DNA of 44,440 bases from NCBI RefSeq assembly GCF_030528505.1, contig NZ_JAUMYS010000020.1, forward strand, positions 1 through 44,440, in the 5' to 3' direction. The notes beneath the pieces are model-generated. The model did no database searches. It worked only from the letters and a program-made list of their open reading frames with translations, and was not told where the DNA came from. Below, in pieces: positions 26,501 to 34,147 of this stretch. The translations under genes were made by a program, and so were the position numbers. Within the stretch, counting starts at the first letter, position 1. The number at the start of each line of letters is the position of its first letter. Origin of the DNA: Tannerella sp. (GTDB taxonomy: Bacteria > Bacteroidota > Bacteroidia > Bacteroidales > Tannerellaceae).

Positions 26501-26957
26501 ATCCGTCACTCCCGAAAGAGCAAAAGACGTAGAAAATCCGGGATCATTGAATTATTTGGGACGAGGGGTGAAAGTCATATCCGGTAAAGTCACGTTCGAT
26601 ACGGACGGAAACATTACAAGCGATACGCGGACGTATGCCCCGAACGATATTTATACGACTTATAAGCAGGCAATGCAGGATTTGCACGCCAGTAGCGCGT
26701 GGGGAGGCTCTGCAAGCCCAGCCGATATCTATTCAAAGACGTTTATTAAGCTGCGAGAGGTCTCTCTAACGTATCATGTGCCACGATTATTCCTTGAGAA
26801 GTGGGGCCCTGTGAAAAATGCGTCGATCAGTTTCATCGGACAGAACGTATTCTTATGGGCTAAAGATTTTAAATATTCGGATCCGGACGGTGGGAACGAA
26901 GATTTCGTCGATCCGTCTGTCCGATATCTGGGAGCAAATATAAAACTAACCTTTTAA
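23550..26957 (+). CDS. SusC/RagA-family TonB-dependent transporter with STN signalling domain
   Basis: 1135-residue outer membrane transporter. After the signal peptide comes an STN domain (ITVNIQNVPLREALGEIEKV ... YEKNNRIIALVEK), which binds FecR. A carboxypeptidase-D-like beta domain follows (IRGRITDTQGEPVVGANIIE). The plug contains LSEVVVTALGIKREEKALGY and IESINVLKGATASALYGFRG, and a 22-strand barrel ends at YLGANIKLTF. It probably imports beta-glucan oligosaccharides in a pedestal-bin complex with the SusD-like lipoprotein encoded 2 nt downstream. The 126-nt upstream region is the likely target of the local ECF sigma factor. Confidence 0.95.
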   Translation: MNENLLQKKDKTWSLKRLFVFLIPLFLISPVYSQITVNIQNVPLREALGEIEKVSDYRFFYSESLAVLNHACSLHVTDASIDDVMRELLAGTNVTYEKNNRIIALVEKEVRNQTNKILIRGRITDTQGEPVVGANIIEEGTSGNGTISNADGAFTLEVNQGATLKISYLGYRDVTLRTAGKTSFEVVLEEDTKLLSEVVVTALGIKREEKALGYAVQKIDGESLQKVSGVDVSTSLTGKIAGLLVRNPTDFNVAQSVTIRGEEPLLVIDGVAYANKTLRDISSEDIESINVLKGATASALYGFRGSNGTILITTKNGSSGKIGVTVDFTTNTLFLAGYLAVPEKQSVYGRGKDNAYDKNSTESWGTFMDGSIQNQWDPFLKEYRDYEYLPVGKDNFKNFLEKGYITNNNVNVSFKGKEIALRSSVNWTQNKGLYPNSRLNKYSYTLGGDIQLGKFQLSSNMSYAKRESPNMGFNSYKGYDPMYSLLINSSADFNILDYKNNYWLKEGEIQNYTYRDQVNNPYFDSYEKTNEVSRDIFNADLSASYQVAEWLKATIRSGLDFYIDRGKLRVSRGSFVSTGDTGIPGNPYTWNGTKTGAYLTGRTQGFSMNNDFLLTGNRTLFDRLEVDYLAGGTIFYRRDDNINAQTDGGIFAPGFFSLKASVKPPKIGESMQEQQVNSLFGRLALAWNKMIYAEVTGRNDWSSTLAGPHVPKSDMSYFYPSVSGSFVVSELLPESSRTWLDLLKIRSSWTQSKTPAAIYAINQGFSVTTGTWNTMNGASAPHTIYPASVRPNASKTYEVGMQGVFLKNRLSVDVSYYDKNMYDFLKNASISPASGMTNIFVNLEERISRRGWEVSVTATPVKTPEWQWDMAFNWSTYKRVYTQLDSIYSTKKPWIKKGERVDAYVANDFMKVPGTNEYIYYNGRLQKSKYQSVMGYSDPDWLWGFHTTLRYKDFSLFLSFDGVVGGLMGTRTESYMWQMGVHPESVTPERAKDVENPGSLNYLGRGVKVISGKVTFDTDGNITSDTRTYAPNDIYTTYKQAMQDLHASSAWGGSASPADIYSKTFIKLREVSLTYHVPRLFLEKWGPVKNASISFIGQNVFLWAKDFKYSDPDGGNEDFVDPSVRYLGANIKLTF

Positions 26958-26959
26958 AC

Positions 26960-28504
26960 ATGGATATGACAATGAAAAACTGGATTTCTATATGGACTGT
27001 CGTTATCGCTTCGTGCATGATTGCCTCGTGCGATAATTTTGAAGACATGAATCAAAATCCCGACCAGCCGAACAAGGTTTCGCCGGAGATGCTTGCGACG
27101 CAGATTCTGAAAAATACGTACCGTTTCTGGAACCCTGTCCCTGACGACTTTCAGCAGGGGACGAATCTGATGAATAAGCATATCGCGCTGTTGCGCACTA
27201 ACCCGAATCCGGCGCAATATTTCTATTCTTACTGGCCTTACGGCAGTTTCGGGGCGTACGCGGGACTGACCGATTTGCGTTTAATGTCGGAATATTCGAA
27301 AGGTATGAAACAGGAGCCGTCATACAATGGATTAGAGCTGTTTCTCAAGGCTTCGTTTGGGTTTTCTGCCACATTAAACATGGGGGATGTCCCTTATTCC
27401 GAAGCGGGGAAAGCGCATGAAGGAATTACCAAGCCGAAGTATGATAAACAGGAAGAAGTTTTCAAGCAGGTACTGGAAGATTTCCGGAAAGCCGAAGAAT
27501 TCTTTGCTAAGGGAGAGAAGTTTGAAGGCGATATGATGTTTAACGGTGATGCCGAGAAATGGCGTAAACTTTCTAACGCAATGCAGTTGAAAGTATTGCA
27601 GACGTTGAGCCGAAAGATTACCGACGAGCAGAAAACACGCTTCGCCTCAATCGTCGAAGCCGGTCATCTGATGCAGGGTAATGACGATAATTTCAAACTT
27701 GTTTACAGTGATAACCCGAATGCCGGCTATCCGTTCTGGAATGGCGAGACGCATCGGTCGTATACGGCTATTTCGAAACTGTGTGTCGACGCTTTGAAAC
27801 AATTTAAAGACAGGCGTCTCTTCTATTTTGCCGAGCCGGCCGGGAAATTGATAAAAGAAGGAAAGAAGGAGTCGGAGTTCGACGCGTACGAAGGCGCGCC
27901 TACGGAGTTGTCGGCCGAAAAATTGGCGGTCAATAACAGCACGGGCATGTATTCGCTTATCAACAAACGTTATCCGCTCTATCTGGACGGAGAGCCCATG
28001 CTGATCTTTACGTATTCGGAACAGTGTTTTATCATTGCCGAAGCGATTGAAGAAGGATGGGTCAAAGGCGATGCGAAAGATTATTACGAGAAAGGGGTAC
28101 GTGCCATGTTGGAGTATTATATGCATCTTCCGCATACGAAAGAGCATGTCCATGGGATGGCTATCGACAAAGAGTACATCGATAACTATTTTACGGGAGC
28201 TGCGGCTTATGCCGTATCCGGTTCGAAGCAGGAGCGTCTCCAACAAATCTGGACGCAACGATGGCTGATCGACTTCTTTCAGGGGAACGGAGGAAACTAT
28301 GCGCAGTTCTTACGCACCGGTTATCCCGCCTATCCGCTTGATCCGTCCACTTGTATGAACCCCGACGATAAAACGACTTACCCTAAACGATGGATGTATC
28401 CGACCAACGAACAAACGGTTAATCCCGAGCATTATCATAAAGCGATCGATGAACAGTATGGAGGGTATGACGGAATTAATCAGGTGCCATGGTATTTAAA
28501 ATGA
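26960..28504 (+). CDS. SusD/RagB-like nutrient-binding lipoprotein
   Basis: 514 residues; internal ATGs at 26966 and 26972 are possible, and MKNWISIWTVVIASCMIASC is the lipoprotein signal. The mature part starts DNFEDMNQNPDQPNKVSPEM, typical of the SusD-like family 2. It has helical TPR-like segments (FKQVLEDFRKAEEFFAKG; AEKWRKLSNAMQLKVLQTLS) and EEGWVKGDAKDYYEKGVRAM. It lids the SusC transporter on the cell surface and binds glycan. The spacing of 2 nt to susC implies one transcript. A strong terminator follows. Confidence 0.94.
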   Translation: MDMTMKNWISIWTVVIASCMIASCDNFEDMNQNPDQPNKVSPEMLATQILKNTYRFWNPVPDDFQQGTNLMNKHIALLRTNPNPAQYFYSYWPYGSFGAYAGLTDLRLMSEYSKGMKQEPSYNGLELFLKASFGFSATLNMGDVPYSEAGKAHEGITKPKYDKQEEVFKQVLEDFRKAEEFFAKGEKFEGDMMFNGDAEKWRKLSNAMQLKVLQTLSRKITDEQKTRFASIVEAGHLMQGNDDNFKLVYSDNPNAGYPFWNGETHRSYTAISKLCVDALKQFKDRRLFYFAEPAGKLIKEGKKESEFDAYEGAPTELSAEKLAVNNSTGMYSLINKRYPLYLDGEPMLIFTYSEQCFIIAEAIEEGWVKGDAKDYYEKGVRAMLEYYMHLPHTKEHVHGMAIDKEYIDNYFTGAAAYAVSGSKQERLQQIWTQRWLIDFFQGNGGNYAQFLRTGYPAYPLDPSTCMNPDDKTTYPKRWMYPTNEQTVNPEHYHKAIDEQYGGYDGINQVPWYLK

Positions 28505-28524
28505 AGATAGATTAGGTGTGCAGT

Positions 28525-28576
28525 CGTGTCGGAAGATGCTTTTCGAGGCTTTTGAAAGCCTTCCGACACGTTTTTT
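28525..28576 (+). terminator. Strong Rho-independent terminator between susD and the GH16 gene
   Basis: CGTGTCGGAAG (28525-28535) and CTTCCGACACG (28560-28570) pair perfectly, with an inner GCTTTTCGAGG/CTTTTGAAAGC region, followed by TTTTTTAATTTTT. It lies inside the operon, 16 nt before the GH16 start. Confidence 0.85.
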
Positions 28577-28591
28577 AATTTTTGACGTTTG

Positions 28592-29464
28592 ATGATGAAT
28601 TATAAACTATACTTGTTGGCGATAACGTCTCTCCTTTTGTCAGCTTGTGCCGGAAACAAAGAGAAGAAGGAAAGGATGTGCGACTATCAGACGATTACGA
28701 CAACGACCGGGGAGTGGTTGCTGGTCTGGAATGATGAGTTCGACTACGAAGGACTGCCTGATACGACGAAATGGAGTTACGATACGCAAGGAAATGCTTG
28801 GAATTGGGGAAACAACGAAGCGCAGTTCTATACGGCAGATAATCTTGACAACGCGTCTGTGAAGAATGGTATTCTTACGATTACGGCCTGGAAGGAAACG
28901 ATCGAGAACAAGCACTATACGTCTGCCCGGTTAATTATGAAAGCGAAAGGAGACTGGCTCTACGGACGTTTCGAAGTACGGGCGAAGTTGCCGGAAGGGA
29001 AAGGTACATGGCCGGCTATCTGGATGCTTCCGACCGATTCGGAATATGGAGAGTGGCCTGCCAGTGGCGAAATCGATATCATGGAGAACGTAGGGTATGA
29101 CCCGAATCATATCGTGGGTACGGCCCATACGCAAAGCTATAATCATATCAAAGGGACACAAAAAAGCGGGATGCTCTTTCTCCCGACCCATTCGACCGAT
29201 TTTCATGTGTATGCTCTTGAGTGGGAAGAGAAAGAATATCGGCTGTATGTGGATGATAAACTGTTTTTTACTTTTATCAACGAAGGAACGGGGTATGCCG
29301 AATGGCCTTTCGACAAAAAGTTCTATCTTATCCTGAATTTAGCCATCGGAGGAAATTGGGGAGGAAAGCATGGCATCGATGAGGCGTTATTTCCCCACCG
29401 GTTTCATATCGATTATGTGCGGGTCTACGAGAAGAAACTCAATTCTGAGTCTTCTTCGAAATGA
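28592..29464 (+). CDS. glcA: GH16 beta-glucanase lipoprotein (laminarinase-like, GlcA-type)
   Basis: 290 residues from the first ATG at 28592. The lipoprotein signal ends at LLSAC (Cys19). The glycoside hydrolase family 16 fold is clear: LVWNDEFDYEGLPDTTKW, YGRFEVRAKLPEGKGTWPAI and the catalytic GEIDIMENVG with Glu160 as nucleophile and Glu165 as acid/base. It ends with NLAIGGNWGG and FHIDYVRVY. The family hydrolyses beta-1,3 or mixed beta-1,3/1,4-glucans. It closes the sigma-FecR-SusCD locus. A T. forsythia beta-glucanase called GlcA, encoded with such a locus and reported to help Fusobacterium nucleatum, is the likely identity (recalled, not checked). Confidence 0.88.
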   Translation: MMNYKLYLLAITSLLLSACAGNKEKKERMCDYQTITTTTGEWLLVWNDEFDYEGLPDTTKWSYDTQGNAWNWGNNEAQFYTADNLDNASVKNGILTITAWKETIENKHYTSARLIMKAKGDWLYGRFEVRAKLPEGKGTWPAIWMLPTDSEYGEWPASGEIDIMENVGYDPNHIVGTAHTQSYNHIKGTQKSGMLFLPTHSTDFHVYALEWEEKEYRLYVDDKLFFTFINEGTGYAEWPFDKKFYLILNLAIGGNWGGKHGIDEALFPHRFHIDYVRVYEKKLNSESSSK

Positions 29465-29666
29465 TTTGAAATGTTGGGGGCAAGCAATTAAACCAATCAA
29501 CCATCCAATCCTTAAATTATCCCTCAAACTTATCTCTTAACCGCACAGGGCACAACGTTTACGCAAGGGGCTCAGGTGTTTTAGCCGTTTGACTATTAAA
29601 CGACTCAACACACCGACGGCCTAAGGGGATTCCTCCCTATTTTTGGTGACTCTTTTCGTGGGCAGT

Positions 29667-29697
29667 ATCCCCTGTTTTGGGGATTGTGGTTTTTTTC
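29667..29697 (+). terminator. Possible terminator upstream of the heme receptor gene
   Basis: ATCCCC, TGTTTT loop, GGGGAT (29667-29684), followed by TGTGGTTTTTTTCC. It lies in the 281-nt gap after the GH16 gene; I see no gene in the rest of that gap. Confidence 0.5.
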
Positions 29698-29706
29698 CGC
29701 TCATTT

Positions 29707-29714
29707 TATTTTTG
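29707..29714 (+). promoter_or_regulatory. -7 promoter box upstream of the TonB receptor gene
   Basis: TATTTTTG followed by CATCG, 31 nt before the ATG at 29746. A GGAGGG ribosome-binding-like sequence precedes the start, unusual for this organism group. Confidence 0.5.
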
Positions 29715-29745
29715 CATCGTCAAAATAAAATGAAACCGGAGGGTT

Positions 29746-31851
29746 ATGTTTAGGTTACGTATATCGTCTTTAAAATATATATTTCACTTTTATCTGACAG
29801 CCTGTGTAGCAGGATACGCGTCGCAGAGTGTCGCATGGCATTCCGAAGAGGGGCAGACCTTGTTGGTGAACGATGATGATTCGTTGGCCATCAATAAATT
29901 CAAACTCGATGAGGTTGTCATTACGGCCACGCGTACGCCTAAGCGTCTTTCGCAATCGCCTGTTATCACGCAGGTTGTAACCGCACAACAGATCGAAGAT
30001 CGCGGGTTGTCCGATATAAAGAGTTTGCTTACCCAAGAGATTCCGGGCCTTGTCTTCAACGAAGTAGGCTTCGGCACGAGCATTAATTTGCAGGGACTTG
30101 GCGGAAAGCATATCCTTTTTCTCGTAGATGGCGAACGCATGGCCGGTGAAACAGGCGATAACATCGATTATCAGCGTCTCGATTTGAATAATGTAGAACG
30201 TATCGAGATTGTGCAGGGCGCCGCTTCGGCTCTTTACGGATCGCAAGCAATGGGAGGAGTAATCAATATTATCACCCGCAAGCAGAAGCAGCCATTTTCC
30301 GTGTCCGCCTCGGTTAAATGGGCACAACCCTACGAACGGAACTTCACCGACGTAGAAAAGGATGACCGTCTGCGTGTGTATAAGCGCAACGCCGACCGTC
30401 CGAATCTCAACGCCGATGTTAGCGTGGGCGGTAAGTGGCGTAAGTGGACGGGAAAGTCGGTTTTCTCGTACAAGAGCGCCGATGCTTACCGGTTGTTCGA
30501 TACAGATAGTGTGGTGAAATACTTTCCGGAATACGACTATACGTTCCGTCAACCTCGGCGCACGATGCCTACGCTGGTGTCGGGCTACGGCGGGCATCAT
30601 TTTACACAGACTCTTGCGTACGAGCCTACCCAAAAGCTCAGCTTCTCGGCCAAAGGCAATTTTTATGCCATGGATAAGTACGACTTATCGCTTGATAACA
30701 AATACGAACATAATACCGACGCTTCCGGCTCGCTGAATGCCGTCTATCGTCTCGGCGATTTCTCCGACGTTCAAGTTTCTCTCTATGCCGACCATTATAA
30801 TCGTTACCGTGCATTAGAATTGCTTCCGGGACAGAAGGAACATATCTATCGTCATCGTCTTTTGCAGCCGCGCGCGCAATATACGTTTCGCGCCGGAAGC
30901 CAACATGCCCTTAACACAGGCGTCGAATATCTGTATGAAAGCCTTTATGCCGACAAGTTTGAGGCCGAGCGTTATCAGGAACGCAATCAACGGTCAGGTT
31001 CACTCTATGTGCAGGATGACTGGAGCGTAACGCGACAGTTCTCGGTCGTTGCGGGCGTACGTGCCGACTATCATAACGCTTACGGATTTCATGTTTCGCC
31101 CAAGGTGGCGGCCATTGTGAAACGTTTTCCGTTTACGTTTCGTTTCAACTATGCCGCCGGATACCGGTCGCCCAATCTGAAGGAGCTTTATATGAACTGG
31201 GATCATCTGGGCATGTTTATGATTTACGGGAACGCGGCCTTGCGTCCCGAACGCAATCATTATTTCTCGCTTTCGGCCGAATATGTCTCGGAATACCTCT
31301 ATGCCGTGGCTACGGGATACGTCAATCTGTTTTCCGACAAAATCGAAGGCGTCTGGACCAATAACCAAACCGAACTGCATTACCGTAATATCAGCTCGGC
31401 CACGTTAGCGGGCGCTAATGCCAATGTACGGCTCAATCCCTTGAAAGGTCTTTTTCTCTACGCCACGGTCAATTATCTCCATCCCAGACGAACGGGCGGC
31501 GTGCGCCTTCATACGCAAAGCGTCTTGAGCGGAACGACGCGTGCTGAATATGCTTTTCGTGCGGGCAGGCAACATTTCGTCTTTAACGTGTCGGGCAGTC
31601 TGCTCGGCGCAAAAAAATACAGCGTGCTGGAAAAGATTCGGCCGAACCATACCGAAGTGGAAGCGTATTACACGGCGCAAGTGCCGGCCTACAGCCTCTG
31701 GAATGTATCGGCCACGTGGCGTTTCTCGGAGTGGGCGCGTCTTACGCTGGGCGTCGATAATCTGTTCGACTATCGCGCCGGAATTATTCACTTCAACACC
31801 TACACCGGTCCCGGACGAAACGCCTTTGCCGCGGTCTACTGGTCGTTATAA
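29746..31851 (+). CDS. TonB-dependent receptor, HmuR-like (heme/iron uptake)
   Basis: 701-residue outer membrane receptor. After a signal region comes a TonB-box-like DEVVITATRTPKRLSQSP. The plug follows (DIKSLLTQEIPGLVF; LQGLGGKHILFLVDGERMAG; IEIVQGAASALYGSQAMGGV). A barrel then runs to AFAAVYWSL. No carboxypeptidase-like or STN domain, unlike the SusC protein. It is followed 83 nt later by an HmuY-family lipoprotein and a PepSY membrane protein, a layout like hmuR/hmuY in Porphyromonas, so heme is the likely substrate. Iron starvation control is expected, but no operator was recognised. A seven-codon frame (29730-29753) overlaps the start. Confidence 0.88.
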   Translation: MFRLRISSLKYIFHFYLTACVAGYASQSVAWHSEEGQTLLVNDDDSLAINKFKLDEVVITATRTPKRLSQSPVITQVVTAQQIEDRGLSDIKSLLTQEIPGLVFNEVGFGTSINLQGLGGKHILFLVDGERMAGETGDNIDYQRLDLNNVERIEIVQGAASALYGSQAMGGVINIITRKQKQPFSVSASVKWAQPYERNFTDVEKDDRLRVYKRNADRPNLNADVSVGGKWRKWTGKSVFSYKSADAYRLFDTDSVVKYFPEYDYTFRQPRRTMPTLVSGYGGHHFTQTLAYEPTQKLSFSAKGNFYAMDKYDLSLDNKYEHNTDASGSLNAVYRLGDFSDVQVSLYADHYNRYRALELLPGQKEHIYRHRLLQPRAQYTFRAGSQHALNTGVEYLYESLYADKFEAERYQERNQRSGSLYVQDDWSVTRQFSVVAGVRADYHNAYGFHVSPKVAAIVKRFPFTFRFNYAAGYRSPNLKELYMNWDHLGMFMIYGNAALRPERNHYFSLSAEYVSEYLYAVATGYVNLFSDKIEGVWTNNQTELHYRNISSATLAGANANVRLNPLKGLFLYATVNYLHPRRTGGVRLHTQSVLSGTTRAEYAFRAGRQHFVFNVSGSLLGAKKYSVLEKIRPNHTEVEAYYTAQVPAYSLWNVSATWRFSEWARLTLGVDNLFDYRAGIIHFNTYTGPGRNAFAAVYWSL

Positions 31852-31934
31852 TGCGCGGGCGTCATGCGGTAAAAAAACAAGTTGTCAGATAAATTTTTTC
31901 ACTCATCATTAATTTATATAATCCAATAACAAAA

Positions 31935-32579
31935 ATGAACAGATACATTGTATTATCGATTCAGATGGCAGCCGTTGCGCTGCTGGGCTTTTTGTTCGCA
32001 AGTTGCGACAAAGATCAAAAAGAAGCCCCGCTCTCTTCGGTCGTTAAACAACATACGTTGAGCCGCAAAACCGGCTACGGCAACGACTGGGTCTATTATT
32101 CCTTCGAATCGGGGAAAGAAGTGCAGGGCATTAACGAAGAAAATCGCGCCGACCGGCTCGACTGGGACGTGGCTTTCAACCGTTATAGCAACATACGCAC
32201 CAACAGCGGCACGTCAGGCAAAGGAAAAGGCGGTGCGCGCGATATGGGAAAAGTGGCTTTCAAAAGCGTGACGGTTGCTCCGACCGATGGCTATATCGTT
32301 GACCAAAAAGACAGCATTATGTACGGATTAGGCACGATGATGCAAGGCGGAAGACCCGAAATGGGCCCTTCTACGCTGAATGAAGTGCTGAAAGGCGCCA
32401 TCCTTTTTTCCGGACCGCCTCCTACGTACACGATCAGCGAGCATGTTTTCGTCATAAAGACGGCCAGCGGGAAGTATGTGAAGATGCAGGTCGAAGGATT
32501 TCACAACAAGGAAGGAAAATCGGGTTACGTATCCTTCCGTTATGTGTATCAGCCCGACGGTTCCCCGAAATTTGAATAA
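31935..32579 (+). CDS. HmuY-family heme-binding lipoprotein (Tfo-like)
   Basis: 214 residues. The lipoprotein signal ends at FLFASC (Cys24). Family features are DWVYYSFESGKEV, the RLDWDVAFNRYSNIRTNSGT segment typical of HmuY proteins, and a C-terminal VFVIKTASGKYVKMQVEGF / GYVSFRYVYQPDGS. HmuY hemophores hold heme at the cell surface and pass it to the HmuR receptor. In T. forsythia the relative Tfo is reported to use methionines instead of histidines as ligands. Here the loop DSIMYGLGTMMQGGRPEMGP is Met-rich and lacks His, consistent with that. It is cotranscribed with the flanking genes. Confidence 0.87.
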   Translation: MNRYIVLSIQMAAVALLGFLFASCDKDQKEAPLSSVVKQHTLSRKTGYGNDWVYYSFESGKEVQGINEENRADRLDWDVAFNRYSNIRTNSGTSGKGKGGARDMGKVAFKSVTVAPTDGYIVDQKDSIMYGLGTMMQGGRPEMGPSTLNEVLKGAILFSGPPPTYTISEHVFVIKTASGKYVKMQVEGFHNKEGKSGYVSFRYVYQPDGSPKFE

Positions 32580-32596
32580 ACCTGTCCGCTGCTTCT

Positions 32597-34129
32597 ATGC
32601 GTTTCTTTGCCAAGTATCATAAATGGATCGGACTGTTTTTTACGTTCTTCGTCCTGATGTTCGCCATTTCGGGCGTGTTCCTCAACCATCGACGCGCCAT
32701 TGCCACGTGGGACGTCGCTCGTTCGTGGTTGCCGAAACAGTACGGCTATGACAACTGGAACAATGGCGCCATCAGCGGAACGTTGCCGCTGAGTGGTGGA
32801 AGGGTGTTGATGTACGGCGGTAGCGGCGTGTGGATGACCGATACGCTCGGTCGTTCTCCGCAGCCGTTGACCGAGGGCATGCGTCGAGGCGCCGATAACC
32901 GCAACCTGCGTGCCGTGGCACAGACTGCCGCCGGCGAACTTTTCGCCGTGTCGCCTTTCTGCCTTTATCGTTTGAAGGAAAATACGAATCGTTGGGAAGA
33001 GCAACCGGTGACGACGGCTCATGATGCTTTTACCGATGTGCAGGTGAAAGACGATACGTTGTTCGTCGTGTCGCGCTCGCATGTTTATACGGCGTCGGCG
33101 CCTTATACCACGTTTGAGGGGATACAGTTGCAGGAACCGGAAAACTATACGTCGAACGTGTCGCTTTTCAGAACGTTCTGGTTACTGCATAGCGGCGAGC
33201 TTTTCGGGACGACGGGAAAGACGGTCGTCGATACGGTCGGGGTTCTTGTCATCATGCTTTGTATCACGGGGCTGATCATTACATTGTTCAAGATTCCCAT
33301 CAAACGACGCAAGAAAAAGGGCGTCAACACTCCGAAGCTGAAGCAGACCTGGACTTTCTCGCTCAAGTGGCATGCCAAGCTCGGCTATCTCTTTTTTATC
33401 CTGCTGCTTATCATCACCGTGACGGGGATGTTCCTGCGGCCGCCGTTGCTGATACCGATCGCACGCGCGCAGGTGAAGCCTGTGCCCGGATCGACGCTTG
33501 AAAGCGACAACCCTTGGCACGACAAATTGCGCCGTCTCCGCTACGATGATCAACAGCAGGGCTGGCTGCTCTCGTCGAGCGACGGCTTTTACGCGCTCTC
33601 GTCGCTTCGTTCCGTTCCGCAGAAGCTTACGAATACGCCGCCGGTGAGCGTGATGGGGGTAACGGTTTGGCAGAAGAACGGATCGGACGAGTGGTTGATC
33701 GGTTCGTTCAGCGGATTATATCGTTGGAATACCGGCAAACAGGCCGTGTACGATTATCTTACGGGCGAAGCCGTCGCGCCTCGTCGTTCGTCCGGACGTC
33801 CGTCGTTTAAAAACGCCGTGAGTGGTTTCTCTTCCGACTTCTCGCGGGGAGATGTCTGGTTCGAATACGCGAAAGGCGCGTGTATGAAAGAAGAAGTCGC
33901 CTTTGTTCCGATGCCGGGCGCCTTGGCTGAGGGACGCATGTCGTTCTGGAACGTCTGCCTCGAGCTGCATGTGGGGCGTTTATACTATTCTTTTATGCGT
34001 GGCTTGACCGATTGGTATATATTCCTTGCCGGATTGCTGATGCTTTTTATCGCGGTTTCCGGCTACGTCGTTTACCGAAAGCGATACCGCAAAAAACGGA
34101 CTACCGCCAAAAAGCCAGCGGCCGCTTGA
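32597..34129 (+). CDS. PepSY-domain transmembrane protein
   Basis: 510 residues with four probable membrane segments. The first is RFFAKYHKWIGLFFTFFVLM followed by FAISGVFLNH. Another is VVDTVGVLVIMLCITGLIIT. The third is WHAKLGYLFFILLLIITVTG, and the last lies at DWYIFLAGLLMLFIAVSGYV. Repeated KxHxxxG/W-type starts are the PepSY-associated TM signature. Relatives occur with iron and siderophore receptors and may reduce or strip the metal at the inner membrane. It starts 17 nt after the HmuY-like gene, so the three form one operon. Its 3-prime end contains a terminator hairpin for the opposite-strand gene. Confidence 0.82.
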   Translation: MRFFAKYHKWIGLFFTFFVLMFAISGVFLNHRRAIATWDVARSWLPKQYGYDNWNNGAISGTLPLSGGRVLMYGGSGVWMTDTLGRSPQPLTEGMRRGADNRNLRAVAQTAAGELFAVSPFCLYRLKENTNRWEEQPVTTAHDAFTDVQVKDDTLFVVSRSHVYTASAPYTTFEGIQLQEPENYTSNVSLFRTFWLLHSGELFGTTGKTVVDTVGVLVIMLCITGLIITLFKIPIKRRKKKGVNTPKLKQTWTFSLKWHAKLGYLFFILLLIITVTGMFLRPPLLIPIARAQVKPVPGSTLESDNPWHDKLRRLRYDDQQQGWLLSSSDGFYALSSLRSVPQKLTNTPPVSVMGVTVWQKNGSDEWLIGSFSGLYRWNTGKQAVYDYLTGEAVAPRRSSGRPSFKNAVSGFSSDFSRGDVWFEYAKGACMKEEVAFVPMPGALAEGRMSFWNVCLELHVGRLYYSFMRGLTDWYIFLAGLLMLFIAVSGYVVYRKRYRKKRTTAKKPAAA

Positions 34130-34139
34130 CGGTAGTCCG
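34091..34139 (-). terminator. Minus-strand Rho-independent terminator lying in the end of the PepSY gene
   Basis: On the minus strand CGGACTACCG (34139-34130) pairs with CGGTAGTCCG (34106-34097), followed by TTTTTT (34096-34091). It ends the CPBP gene transcript, while its arm and U-tract overlap the last codons of the convergent PepSY gene. Confidence 0.8.
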
Positions 34140-34147
34140 CTTCGGAT

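Noticed and set aside
29770-30633. 287-residue minus-strand frame opposite the TonB receptor gene
   Set aside because: The plus-strand plug domain is unmistakable; the antisense frame shows no signal or motif.
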